DNA of 64,000 bases from Colimorpha_A sp045543555 (lineage in GTDB: Bacteria > Bacillota > Clostridia > Oscillospirales > CAG-272): positions 1-64,000 of the forward strand of contig JAZQMQ010000019.1 in NCBI GenBank assembly GCA_045543555.1. The letters run 5' to 3'. The position numbers and the translations under genes were made by a program. Position 1 is the stretch's first letter, and each line of letters starts with the position of its first letter. The notes beneath the pieces are model-generated. The model was given only the letters and a program-made list of their open reading frames with translations, made no database searches and was not told where the DNA came from. Positions 35,488 through 42,959 of this stretch are shown piece after piece.

Positions 35488-35908
35488 AGGGCTCGGGCTT
35501 ACAAAGGAGCAAACTGATGCCATTATGTCTGAACACGGAAGGGGTCTTGAAGCGCTGAAGTCAAGAAACGCAGAGCTTGAGACGATAAATACCGGCTATG
35601 AAGAACTGAAAAAAGAAAAGGAGGCATTACTTTCAGAGCTTGAAGGTGAACACGCAAGTCATTCGTCATTTAAAAAGAGTGTTATTTGCGAGCTTGTTGA
35701 TAATGCGCATCCCTCATCTTCTCTTGCAAGAGATGAGCTTATCAGACGTCTTGAAAATTGCAGCGTAACAGAAATATACGATACTTTAAGCAAGCTGCGT
35801 ATAACCGATCCGTCTGCATTTTCTGATGATAACGATCATCCAATTTTCTCTTCCGTGTCCCGAAGCGAAGAAATTACTGCTCCCATAAGCTTTGTCAGAA
35901 GGAGATAA
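35468..35908 (+). CDS. Phage scaffolding protein (Gp20-like)
   Basis: 146 residues, mostly coiled coil between residues 20 and 65 (LEALKSRNAELETINTGYE, KKEKEALLSELEGE), then SSFKKSVICELVDNAHPSSS and DPSAFSDD. The opening FLEGLGLTKEQTDAIMSEHG is typical of phage Gp20/scaffold proteins that guide capsid assembly. RBS GGAGG overlaps the portal 3' end. Short for the family, ending with a basic tail VRRR. Confidence 0.8.
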   Translation: MKREFLEGLGLTKEQTDAIMSEHGRGLEALKSRNAELETINTGYEELKKEKEALLSELEGEHASHSSFKKSVICELVDNAHPSSSLARDELIRRLENCSVTEIYDTLSKLRITDPSAFSDDNDHPIFSSVSRSEEITAPISFVRRR

Positions 35909-35910
35909 AA

Positions 35911-36306
35911 ATGAAATACATTTGCTATGAATACTACGTTTCAAATTTTGGCGGAAGCCTTGTGCCCGAGGACGAGTTTGGTTATCTAGCTGATGCGGCT
36001 GAAACAATAATTGACATACTGGTTACCACTCCTGTTATTAATGTAACCGAAAATGTAAAAAAAGCCGCTGCCTATGAACTTGAGACACTGTATAGCCAGG
36101 GAGGAACCGATGCGCTTACCGGACTTGCAACAATCACCTCCGGTATCGATGAAAAGCTCGGTGATTATGCTCTCGGTACCCCTTACGTTTCAAATGAAAA
36201 ACGAATATACTCCGTAGGAGGTGTTCCTGTAGCCGGCCTTACTCTTGCACTTCTGAAAAAAGAAGGACTTATGGGCAGATGTGTATATACGGAGGAGACA
36301 CTATGA
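35911..36306 (+). CDS. Head-tail connector-like protein
   Basis: 131 residues, two bases after the scaffold gene. YVSNFGGSLVPEDEFGYLAD and the helices DAAETIIDILVTTPV and VKKAAAYELETLYSQGG, with a beta region RIYSVGGVPVAGL, resemble the gp6/gp15-type connector proteins that sit on the portal in clostridial siphoviruses. The next gene start overlaps its stop (ATGA). Assigned by position and shape; no motif is decisive. Confidence 0.65.
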   Translation: MKYICYEYYVSNFGGSLVPEDEFGYLADAAETIIDILVTTPVINVTENVKKAAAYELETLYSQGGTDALTGLATITSGIDEKLGDYALGTPYVSNEKRIYSVGGVPVAGLTLALLKKEGLMGRCVYTEETL

Positions 36307-36686
36307 AGCAATTTTTAAATTCTGCTCTTACATTATACATCCCCAAGGACGACGGATCATACTCAAGGCGAGTTGTCACATCTGTTATGGCGGACAAGAC
36401 GGAATCACTCACAGACGGAATTAAGGTCGATATACGCATACCGCTTTATTTCAAAAGAGGACAGAAATACGTGTCACCCGAACGTTTCGACCACAAAAAA
36501 AGCGCTCACTTTACGGTTTTTTTAGGACAGAAGTTGGTAATCGGCAATTCGGAGAGCGAAGCTCCTCCCGATGATGCACTGAACCTATTAACGCTAAGCA
36601 TAAAAGCGCTGGGAAGCAGACGTCTTCATCATTTGAAAATATACGCAGCAAGCAAAATACCCGAGGAGGGATACTATTATGAATGA
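36303..36686 (+). CDS. Small phage structural protein (minor capsid/stopper-like)
   Basis: 127 residues from an ATG overlapping the preceding stop. Beta-rich: LTLYIPKDDGSYSRRVV, KVDIRIPLYFKRGQKYVSPE, HFTVFLGQKLVIGNSES. Position after the connector suggests a stopper or minor capsid protein. I do not recognise a named family. Eight bases overlap the next gene. Confidence 0.6.
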   Translation: MKQFLNSALTLYIPKDDGSYSRRVVTSVMADKTESLTDGIKVDIRIPLYFKRGQKYVSPERFDHKKSAHFTVFLGQKLVIGNSESEAPPDDALNLLTLSIKALGSRRLHHLKIYAASKIPEEGYYYE

Positions 36687-37026
36687 ACTTATTATAAAAA
36701 AGGTCACGCTCAACGTGACAATCAACGGCATTGATTTTCCCTTTATTGCAGACAGCACCTTTGCAATGAAAATATCCTCTTTGGCAAAGGAAGCATTGAA
36801 GCGGGCGGATATGTGTGCATTGACCGGCTGTAATGATTATACAGAAGCGTCGAAATTTTTGTCCCACGCGGTAGATACGCTCATCGGAGAAGGCTCCACA
36901 CAGAAAATATTCGGCACGGAGATCCCCGATCCTGTTGATCTGTGTGATGTTCTCGGATTGATTGCGGATATTTTCCACGGCTACCGCAGAGAAAGAATCA
37001 GAAGATTAAAGGGGGGATATGAATGA
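36679..37026 (+). CDS. Small phage protein
   Basis: 115 residues. A beta N terminus (KKVTLNVTINGIDFPFIADS) then helices (ISSLAKEALKRADMC, DLCDVLGLIADIFHGYRRER). A tail-terminator or chaperone role is possible by position, but the expected tail-tube and tape-measure genes do not follow. The stop overlaps the next start (ATGA). Confidence 0.6.
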   Translation: MNELIIKKVTLNVTINGIDFPFIADSTFAMKISSLAKEALKRADMCALTGCNDYTEASKFLSHAVDTLIGEGSTQKIFGTEIPDPVDLCDVLGLIADIFHGYRRERIRRLKGGYE

Positions 37027-37319
37027 GAAGAGGATCAACTCCGACCTTCACTGTAAATATGCCCGCCCACTCCTCCTGCTTCAGTCGGGTAACAGTTGTA
37101 TTTGTTCAAAACGGTAAGGTCGTTCTTACTATCGAAAATGAAGATCTGATTTTTAATGACTACAATCTCACATTTACACTCAGCGAGGATCAGAGCTTTA
37201 TGTTTGAAGCAGGTCACATTGCAGAGCTTCAGCTTCGTGCGGTTACAAACCTCGGACAGATAGTAGTATCCGACATAAAGCAGATTGCTGTTACTAAAAA
37301 ATATCCCGAGGACATATAA
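37023..37319 (+). CDS. Small phage protein, beta-sandwich-like
   Basis: 98 residues. MRRGSTPTFTVNMPAHSSCF then alternating beta strands (VTVVFVQNGKVVLTIENED, IAELQLRAVTNLGQIVVSD). Similar short proteins occur next to tail-fibre genes of Firmicutes prophages. Translationally coupled to the gene before it. Function unknown. Confidence 0.6.
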   Translation: MRRGSTPTFTVNMPAHSSCFSRVTVVFVQNGKVVLTIENEDLIFNDYNLTFTLSEDQSFMFEAGHIAELQLRAVTNLGQIVVSDIKQIAVTKKYPEDI

Positions 37320-37337
37320 AATTGAAAGGAGTCTTCC

Positions 37338-37637
37338 ATGAACGAACATTTTACAATTGATTTTGCCGACGCTGTTGTCATTAAAGAAAGTGTCGGAAAT
37401 ATAAAAATAGGAAATATCGCCACCGGAAAAAGTAATGTAATTGTACGACACGATTCCGACGGTATGCTTATTCTCGATTTTACACTTGAAAAGGGCGACA
37501 AGGGCGATAAAGGAGACACGGGTCCTTCAGGATATAATCCTGTGAGAGGAACTGATTATTGGACCGAGGCAGATAAGAACATGATCATAAGCGACGTTCT
37601 TGCTTCTCTTCCTAATGCAAGCGGGGTGAGTTTCTGA
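37338..37637 (+). CDS. Collagen-like phage fibre protein
   Basis: 99 residues. A beta N terminus is followed by KGDKGDKGDTGPSG, a Gly-X-Y collagen-like run, and NPVRGTDYWTEADK, the motif that commonly follows such repeats in phage tail-fibre and base-plate upper proteins. Probably part of a receptor-binding structure. RBS AAAGGAG before the ATG; its stop overlaps the next start. Confidence 0.75.
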   Translation: MNEHFTIDFADAVVIKESVGNIKIGNIATGKSNVIVRHDSDGMLILDFTLEKGDKGDKGDTGPSGYNPVRGTDYWTEADKNMIISDVLASLPNASGVSF

Positions 37638-38170
37638 TGGCTAATGAATATTCAGTGAATCAGTCTGATCTGCTTGCGATAGCAGATACAATCAGAGAAA
37701 AGTCAAAGACAAGCGATCCCATCGTATTTCCCGAAGGCTTTTCTGAGGCAATAGCAAGTATTGGGGGCTTGCCAGATAACATAACCCATTTAGCTACGGG
37801 TACATATACATTTGCAAGTGATACGGCAGGAGATACAACTATTACGCACAATCTTGGAGTAGCACCACATTTTTTTATGTTTGTAAAACAAGGCAGATTT
37901 GAGGCACATAGTTCACAAAAAAGAATGCTTTGTCAATTATATGTTAACAAATCGATTGGTAATTACGCTGGTACTATATGGAAATGTTGTTTTGGTGGCA
38001 CAAGCACAAATCCTTCATCAATGCTTACCATTGATGAAACGGGAGTAGATTCGGGCTTTAAAAAGCCCGACACAACCGTTTTTACAGTTTCGGGAAGAGA
38101 GGCATACAATCAAATGTATATCGGCGGTGACACTTTCAACTGGATATGCGGCAGATGTGGCAGCTTTTAA
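37637..38170 (+). CDS. Phage tail-tip/fibre protein
   Basis: 177 residues. N-terminal helix NQSDLLAIADTIREKSKTS and FPEGFSEAIASIG, a repeat-like anchor seen in gut phage tail proteins. Then a beta domain with YTFASDTAGDTTITHNLGVAPHFFMF, the pattern of receptor-facing fibre domains, and a Cys pair near the end (CGRCGSF). Likely the adhesin head of the fibre complex begun by the collagen-like gene. Confidence 0.7.
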   Translation: MANEYSVNQSDLLAIADTIREKSKTSDPIVFPEGFSEAIASIGGLPDNITHLATGTYTFASDTAGDTTITHNLGVAPHFFMFVKQGRFEAHSSQKRMLCQLYVNKSIGNYAGTIWKCCFGGTSTNPSSMLTIDETGVDSGFKKPDTTVFTVSGREAYNQMYIGGDTFNWICGRCGSF

Positions 38171-38182
38171 GGGGTGGTAAAT

Positions 38183-38431
38183 ATGAGATATTACAAGATT
38201 ATTGAAAACGGATATCTTCTCGCAATCGGCACGGGTGCAGGTGGCATCGAGATAACCGAGGACGAATACAACTCTCTGCTGACACACATCCGCAATTGTC
38301 CTATAGCAGAGGAAGGCTACGGCTATCGTCTTAAAGAGGACTTGACTTGGGAGCTTTATGAGTTACCTATTGTCGAGGAAACCGAGATAAGTTCGGACGA
38401 GCTTATGACTATACTTGAGGGGGTGCTTTGA
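38183..38431 (+). CDS. Small phage protein (XkdX-like position)
   Basis: 82 residues from ATG 38183 with RBS AAGGGGTGG. Begins MRYYKIIENGYLLAIGTGAG and carries ITEDEYNSLLTHI, an arrangement seen in small base-plate or fibre-associated proteins of clostridial prophages. Acidic C terminus. Function unknown; the next gene starts one base after its stop. Confidence 0.65.
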   Translation: MRYYKIIENGYLLAIGTGAGGIEITEDEYNSLLTHIRNCPIAEEGYGYRLKEDLTWELYELPIVEETEISSDELMTILEGVL

Positions 38432-38432
38432 T

Positions 38433-38837
38433 ATGACAAGAAAAGAAGCTGAGGCGCTTGTTCAGGCTTTGGTTACGCTCCGTGAGGGTGCTGACGATTC
38501 GGTTGCTTCGCTTTCTGTCGGTGCTTATCCGACACTAAAAGCGGACGGAACATTTATCAAGGCAGGAACGAGGATCAATCATAACGGCACTATAAAACGT
38601 GCTTCGGTTGACATTTGGGACACGGCTGAAAACAATCCCGACAATGCTCCTGCTCTTTGGGAAGACATTTCCTACAGAGAGGGATACCGCATTATTCCCG
38701 AAACGATTACTTCGGGGACTGCATTTATGAAGAATGAATGCGGATGGTGGGGAGATATTGTTTATATTTCTCTGCTTGACAATAACGTATGGACACCTGA
38801 TGCTTATCCGGGTGGTTGGGAAAGGAGGACGGAATGA
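38433..38837 (+). CDS. Phage protein with carbohydrate-binding-like C terminus
   Basis: 134 residues from ATG 38433. An N-terminal helix TRKEAEALVQALVTLREGA, a beta part PTLKADGTFIKAGTRINHNG, then ALWEDISYREGYRIIPETI and WTPDAYPGGWER, the aromatic pattern of CBM5/12-like chitin-binding folds often found at phage tail tips. Its stop overlaps the XhlA-like start. Confidence 0.7.
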   Translation: MTRKEAEALVQALVTLREGADDSVASLSVGAYPTLKADGTFIKAGTRINHNGTIKRASVDIWDTAENNPDNAPALWEDISYREGYRIIPETITSGTAFMKNECGWWGDIVYISLLDNNVWTPDAYPGGWERRTE

Positions 38838-39055
38838 TGGATGAACCGATACTCTCCGCACTTTTCTCGCTCTTCGGAACTCTTATAGGCACATTCGGTG
38901 GTATCATCACAGGAAGCAAGCTTATGAACTACCGCATAGAACAGCTGGAAAAAAAGGTAGAAAAGCACAACAACGTAATTGAACGCATCTATCAAGCCGA
39001 AGGACACATTGAGGAGCTTCAGCATGATATACGTGATATAAAGAATCTCATTTGA
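38834..39055 (+). CDS. XhlA-like hemolysin/holin accessory protein
   Basis: 73 residues from an ATG overlapping the previous stop. One hydrophobic segment (ILSALFSLFGTLIGTFGGII) then a coiled coil (IEQLEKKVEKHNNVIERIYQ, HIEELQHDIRDIKNLI), the pattern of the XhlA family in Firmicute lysis cassettes. It lies next to a holin and an amidase. Membrane-associated. Confidence 0.75.
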   Translation: MMDEPILSALFSLFGTLIGTFGGIITGSKLMNYRIEQLEKKVEKHNNVIERIYQAEGHIEELQHDIRDIKNLI

Positions 39056-39095
39056 TGGTTAATACGACTCAAACGATCAAGTAAGGAGAATAGAT

Positions 39096-39302
39096 ATGAA
39101 GGAATTAATGAAAAATATCGCAGCGCTATTTAAGGTAAAAACCATTGTAACCATAATCGTAATTATTGTTTTTGCGGTTCTTTCGCTGAAGGGAGACATC
39201 ACACCAGATAACGTTATGATAGTAATTACTTCGGTAATTGCTTTCTACTTCGGAACACAGCACGAAAAAGCTCAGATAAAGGGAGATGACGAAAATGTTT
39301 AA
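39096..39302 (+). CDS. Phage holin
   Basis: 68 residues with two predicted membrane helices (TIVTIIVIIVFAVLSL and NVMIVITSVIAFYFGTQ) and a charged tail (HEKAQIKGDDENV), the size and shape of the phi LC3-type holins. It would open the membrane for the amidase coded by the overlapping next gene. RBS AAGGAG. Confidence 0.8.
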   Translation: MKELMKNIAALFKVKTIVTIIVIIVFAVLSLKGDITPDNVMIVITSVIAFYFGTQHEKAQIKGDDENV

Positions 39303-39996
39303 GCTGGCTCTTAATGCGGGACATCACAAACACACATCTGGCAAACGATGTCATACCGGCATAGATCCCGACCAAACAAGAGAATGGATATTAAACGATC
39401 GTATATGTGATAAAATAGAAAAAATATTGTCAGAATATGAGGGTATAGAAGTGCTCCGCATCGACGATGCTACAGGTGAAACAGACGTATCCCTTTCAAA
39501 CAGGAGTGCAAAAGCAAACGCTTGGGGAGCTGATTTCTATCTTTCTATTCACCACAATGCAGCAGGAAAGCTATTTAGCGGCGGCGGAATAGTGGCTTAC
39601 GTTTACACATCGCCTACAGAAGAAGAGCGGATATGGCAAAAAGAGTTGTACAACGCTGCTGTTACTGCAACCGGACTTTACGGAAACCGTTCAAGCCCCT
39701 TAGCAAAAAAGAACCTTCACGAAGTCAGAGAAACCAAAATGCCTGCAGTGCTTATGGAATGCGGATTTATGGATTCAACCGTCGATTGTCCGATAATTTT
39801 AACCGAAAGCTATGCTGACAAAATGGCAGGTGCGATCTCTTCCGTAATAATCGAAAAAAGCGGTGCAAAAAAGAAAGATATTTCTCATCCTAAGGGATAT
39901 GCGGTGCAGATCGGTATTTTCGACACTTATAAAGAAGCTGAGGCATTTATCAGAATCATTGCGGGAGCAGAGATCGTGGAAACGGAACTTTTCTGA
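39295..39996 (+). CDS. N-acetylmuramoyl-L-alanine amidase (endolysin)
   Basis: 233 residues from ATG 39295, overlapping the holin stop. Amidase_3 zinc domain: LALNAGHHKHTSGKRCHTG, the Glu of RSAKANAWGADFYLSIHHNA, and the late catalytic LMECGFMDSTVD. The C-terminal 35 residues (GYAVQIGIFDTYKEAEAFIR) are a SPOR-like wall-binding half-repeat. Cuts peptidoglycan at lysis. No signal peptide, so release by the holin is expected. Last of the lysis genes. Confidence 0.9.
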   Translation: MFKLALNAGHHKHTSGKRCHTGIDPDQTREWILNDRICDKIEKILSEYEGIEVLRIDDATGETDVSLSNRSAKANAWGADFYLSIHHNAAGKLFSGGGIVAYVYTSPTEEERIWQKELYNAAVTATGLYGNRSSPLAKKNLHEVRETKMPAVLMECGFMDSTVDCPIILTESYADKMAGAISSVIIEKSGAKKKDISHPKGYAVQIGIFDTYKEAEAFIRIIAGAEIVETELF

Positions 39997-40067
39997 ACGA
40001 ATTTGGTCTTGACTGTATATACTGTGGTGAGGTTCTTCCTCGAGTATATAAGAAAGGTCGATAAAAA

Positions 40068-40421
40068 ATGTTAACAACCTGCTATAACAACGGTTGCTCC
40101 TGCAACAGAAACTACAACACATCTTGTAACGAACGAAGAAATGGGCAAAACTGCGGCTGTGAGTATGAAAACCACAACAACTGCGGCATGGTCGACAATG
40201 ATTGCGGATGCAACGAAGGATACCAAAGCTCAAGAAACGGCTGCGGCTGCGACTGCAGATGTGACAATAACTGTATGAATACAAGAAACAACTGCGGTTG
40301 TTCCCAGAACGTTCTCGGTTGTGCACTCAACGGAGCAACAAAAACGATATACAAGGTATTAAACGGTCTTGACAATTCCCTCTGTGGCTGCGGCTGCAAC
40401 AACAACGGTTGCGGATGCTAA
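40068..40421 (+). CDS. Cysteine/asparagine-rich protein of unknown function
   Basis: 117 residues with 22 cysteines and many Asn/Gly, mostly as CGC, CNC and CxxC-like units in two blocks: residues 1-75 and the tail CGCGCNNNGCGC. A hydrophobic middle (VLGCALNGATKTIYKVLNGL) separates them. No signal peptide. A start ATG with RBS AGAAAGG and a terminator after it mark a real gene. Such proteins are seen in spore coats or metal binding, but nothing here identifies the role. It lies just downstream of the endolysin, outside the lysis operon's tight spacing. Confidence 0.75.
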   Translation: MLTTCYNNGCSCNRNYNTSCNERRNGQNCGCEYENHNNCGMVDNDCGCNEGYQSSRNGCGCDCRCDNNCMNTRNNCGCSQNVLGCALNGATKTIYKVLNGLDNSLCGCGCNNNGCGC

Positions 40422-40428
40422 AATAGTA

Positions 40429-40461
40429 CGTTCCCCTTCGGTCACCGAGGGGGAATTTTTC
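40429..40461 (+). terminator. Terminator after the Cys-rich gene
   Basis: TTCCCCTTCGGT and ACCGAGGGGGAA with TTTTTC following. Confidence 0.8.
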
Positions 40462-40831
40462 TTGTCTGTTGACATTTTACCATTTTTTATATGAATATGC
40501 GCGTCCGCCAATTATTCCCGAGAGCTTACATATTACGCTACCTCACTTCTTCACTATTCACTATTACTTATTACCTTCCCAAAAATCCGTACACGCCGAT
40601 TTAGTGAAAAGTGAAGAGTGAAAAAGTAAAAACCTTCCCGAACTTCGTCCGAGAAGGTTTTTGTGATGCTATTATAAAATCGACCCATGCTACAAGTTTT
40701 TCGAAATCGATCCATGGTTTTCAGTCAGCGGATAGACTTACCCCTTGGCGAAGATGGGCGTTACACCCCGCCGCTATCTTCCGGGGTGCAACGTCATACT
40801 TGCAAACGAGGCTATGTAAAAGGACGTAAAA
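40462..40831. other. Non-coding gap with simple repeats and a hairpin
   Basis: Short CACTATTCACTATTACTTATT and AGTGAAAAGTGAAGAGTGAAA stretches form an imperfect inverted pair at about 40549-40625. A hairpin AAACCTTC/GAAGGTTT with an inner near-palindrome CCGAACTTCGTCCG lies at 40630-40662 and may be a terminator. No gene is convincing. Confidence 0.5.
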
Positions 40832-41188
40832 TCAATCTTCTTCAAATTCGATAATGTCTTTCAGACGTTTTGGCAACTTTTCAATATTCGTTAAGTCAAA
40901 ATCACCATAGGGTGTTCTCAATGTACAGGAGCCTTCTTTGTAGATAAAAAATGCGATACGGCAAGGATTCACATCTTCTTCAGGTTCGTCGTATGTTTCG
41001 CATATTTTTTGGGTTCCGTCCGCATTCAGATATTGCTCCATATAAGGACATTGCCAATCACTTTCATCAAGCTCTTCATCAGGAACAACGATCGAATCCC
41101 AATCGATTTCCGCGCTTGATATATTTAATGCCATTTCTACAAGCAACCATTCTTTATTGAATTTATAGCAGCCAAAATATGTAACCAT
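40832..41188 (-). CDS. Hypothetical protein (118 aa)
   Basis: Start at ATG 41188 with RBS AAGGTGG eight bases upstream; a GTG at 41200 would overlap that RBS. Acidic protein beginning MVTYFGCYKFNKEWLLVEMAL, with EIDWDSIVVPDEELDESDWQ and an end LTNIEKLPKRLKDIIEFEED. No membrane segment and no recognised family. The composition and size resemble small immunity-type proteins, but no toxin is adjacent. Flanked by the phage cassette and a tRNA-linked repeat. Confidence 0.65.
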   Translation of the reverse strand: MVTYFGCYKFNKEWLLVEMALNISSAEIDWDSIVVPDEELDESDWQCPYMEQYLNADGTQKICETYDEPEEDVNPCRIAFFIYKEGSCTLRTPYGDFDLTNIEKLPKRLKDIIEFEED

Positions 41189-41235
41189 TAGATTTACCAC
41201 CTTTTCTATTTTTTATTATTATACCACAAATCCAA

Positions 41236-41474
41236 GCGATTTGGCGGAAATCACGCCGTAGGCGTGTATATCATCAATGCGAAGCATTGTATATCACCAA
41301 CGGCTTGCCGTTGTATATCATCAAGCCGCAGGTAAGATGCACGCTGGCGCGTGATGAGATACAAGGGCGGCGAGCCGCCCTTGATGATATACACCGCACT
41401 TCGTGCGGCGATGTAAGGAGCGAAGCGACGGAATAGCGAGCCTGCGAGCGTCTATGCCAAGCCTGCGACTTGGA
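41236..41474 (-). repeat. Modular hairpin repeat, copy 2
   Basis: Short palindromes (AATGCGAAGCATT, CAACGGCTTGCCGTTG, AGGGCGGCGAGCCGCCCT, CCGCACTTCGTGCGG) alternate with TATATCATCA-type spacers. On the minus strand it begins right after the tRNA-Trp terminator, the same arrangement as copy 1 at 1130-1350 after the tRNA-Ser fragment. Longer shared segments include GCGAAGCGACGGAATAGCGA. No coding potential. Confidence 0.8.
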
Positions 41475-41510
41475 TAAAAAAATTCCGAGAACAAAGTTCT
41501 CGGAATTTTT
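41475..41510 (-). terminator. tRNA-Trp terminator
   Basis: On the minus strand AATTCCGAGAAC and GTTCTCGGAATT with an AAA/TTT loop and a T tract, immediately after the encoded CCA. Confidence 0.85.
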
Positions 41511-41586
41511 TGGCAGGGGTAGAAAGGCTCGAACTCTCGACACCTGGTTTTGGAGACCAGTGCTCTACCAACTGAGCTATGCCCCT
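41511..41586 (-). tRNA. tRNA-Trp (CCA)
   Basis: Full cloverleaf on the minus strand with encoded CCA. The anticodon stem CTGGT/ACCAG encloses CTCCAAA (anticodon CCA). D arm GCTCAGTTGGTAGAGC; T arm GAGAG TTCGAGC CTTTC. Acceptor AGGGGCA pairs with TACCCCT except for a C-A mismatch at the sixth pair, and the T stem has a G-U pair, so it is slightly imperfect. Confidence 0.93.
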
Positions 41587-41740
41587 GTGTACCATGATAT
41601 TATATCACATAATTTTGGGTTTTGCAAGTGGTTTTCAAGAATAATTATGAATTTTTTGTAAACACGATGCGGTAATAAGGTAATATCAACCGTAATATAC
41701 TGTTACAAAGAATATTTTCAAGGTTTTGGGGGTGTTGGTA

Positions 41741-42256
41741 TTGCATTTTTTAAATCGTACCGCCTTATTTATTATTACCATTTTTCTTTTACTTCCCAGC
41801 TTTACGGGTTGCAGCTTCACACCGCCCGTTTCGGAAATTGCCTACAGGCTATTTGAGCTATACCCTTCTGCTCCGCCCTGTTCGAGATACTTCAAAAATT
41901 CTTCCGGCTATCCATACGGACACATTTCAAGTGATGATTTTTTCTTTTTATATACCGGAGAACGAAAGACAATTCCCGAGTGGAACATAATCGAAGATTT
42001 TTATCTTATTTTATCCGACACTCCGTCTTCATTTGAGATTCACGTCATTCGCGCAGTTTCATCTTCCGATATTGACGAGGTAAAAAAGCTGCTTCAAAGA
42101 CGCGCTGACCTTATTCGTTTCCACAACAAGACCGAAACATCCTACCCCGCTTACGAACCCGACGTTTTTGTACGCGGCACATATGCTGTACTTGCAGTCA
42201 CCCCCGACAACGAGGCTGTTAAGCTTATGATGAAGGAGCTTTTAGGCGGTATATAA
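41741..42256 (+). CDS. Lipoprotein, DUF4358-like
   Basis: 171 residues if started at TTG 41741 (RBS GGGGGTG); TTG 41726 is the alternative. A hydrophobic signal (ALFIITIFLLLPSFTGCS) ends in a lipobox with Cys. The mature part has NIIEDFYLILSDTPSSFEIHVIRAVSSSDIDEVKKLLQRRADLI, the pattern of DUF4358 lipoproteins in Clostridia, and ends TPDNEAVKLMMKELLGG. Anchored outside the membrane; function unknown. Its 3' end overlaps the convergent gene by 32 bases. Confidence 0.75.
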   Translation: MHFLNRTALFIITIFLLLPSFTGCSFTPPVSEIAYRLFELYPSAPPCSRYFKNSSGYPYGHISSDDFFFLYTGERKTIPEWNIIEDFYLILSDTPSSFEIHVIRAVSSSDIDEVKKLLQRRADLIRFHNKTETSYPAYEPDVFVRGTYAVLAVTPDNEAVKLMMKELLGGI

Positions 42257-42905
42257 ACGCCTTTCCTCTTTGACCTGTCTTTTCGATCTCCCCTGTCATT
42301 ATAAGAAGCTGAAGTCCATACCACGCGGCACGGTCTCTCAATTTATTTGCCTTTGCAAACTCCTTACTTGTGAACTCTTCCTCGGGTATTGCAATAAAAA
42401 GCTGTCTTATTCCCTGAGACGGTCTGATTGTCGTCTCCGAATGTATCGAAATAGGGACCCTTTCGGTTCTTACGCCCCTGCGTTTACCTGTCCTCCTTTT
42501 AAAGTGCTCTTCCTCTATGAATACCAGCTTCAACGTCAAAGACGGGTTTGAAAGACTTTTTCTTATTTTATATAGCTCCGGAATAACGTCTGATGCCTTT
42601 CCTTTTTTGGTTGATGGCTTTCTCTGCGATATTTCACCGGTTTCGCTGTCTATCCATTTTAACCATATTTTATGTCCTATGGGAAAAACCACCGTTACCG
42701 AAGCAACACCTAAAAGTCTGTCAATTTTTTTTGACAGGTTTGAAAAGGACCTTGTTTCTATCTCGGTAATGCCATTTTCATTCACGATGTCGCACACCGA
42801 ACCCATAATTTCCTTTTCCTGATGAGATACATCGGGGTCTATATAGTTTTTCAGAGCTAAATGTAAGGTATGCTCGTTTAATTCTCCAATTATTTTTTTT
42901 GACAT
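42225..42905 (-). CDS. Conserved clostridial protein with PD-(D/E)XK-like N terminus
   Basis: 226 residues. GELNEHTLHLALKNYIDPD, CDIVNENGITEIETRSFSNL and SVTVVFPIGHKIWLKWI give the alpha-beta-beta order of PD-(D/E)XK nucleases, but the usual ExK is ExT (EIETRS). Residues 160-226 look like a winged-helix C terminus (KANKLRDRAAWYGLQLLIM). I recall similar hypothetical proteins from Clostridia; no function is known to me. Nuclease activity is doubtful because of the missing Lys. Stops in overlap with the lipoprotein gene. Confidence 0.7.
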   Translation of the reverse strand: MSKKIIGELNEHTLHLALKNYIDPDVSHQEKEIMGSVCDIVNENGITEIETRSFSNLSKKIDRLLGVASVTVVFPIGHKIWLKWIDSETGEISQRKPSTKKGKASDVIPELYKIRKSLSNPSLTLKLVFIEEEHFKRRTGKRRGVRTERVPISIHSETTIRPSQGIRQLFIAIPEEEFTSKEFAKANKLRDRAAWYGLQLLIMTGEIEKTGQRGKAFIYRLKAPSS

Positions 42906-42959
42906 TTTTCGACCTTGTTTTCAATCTTTCTCCCCGCTTTATTGCGGGGAGAAGTTATT

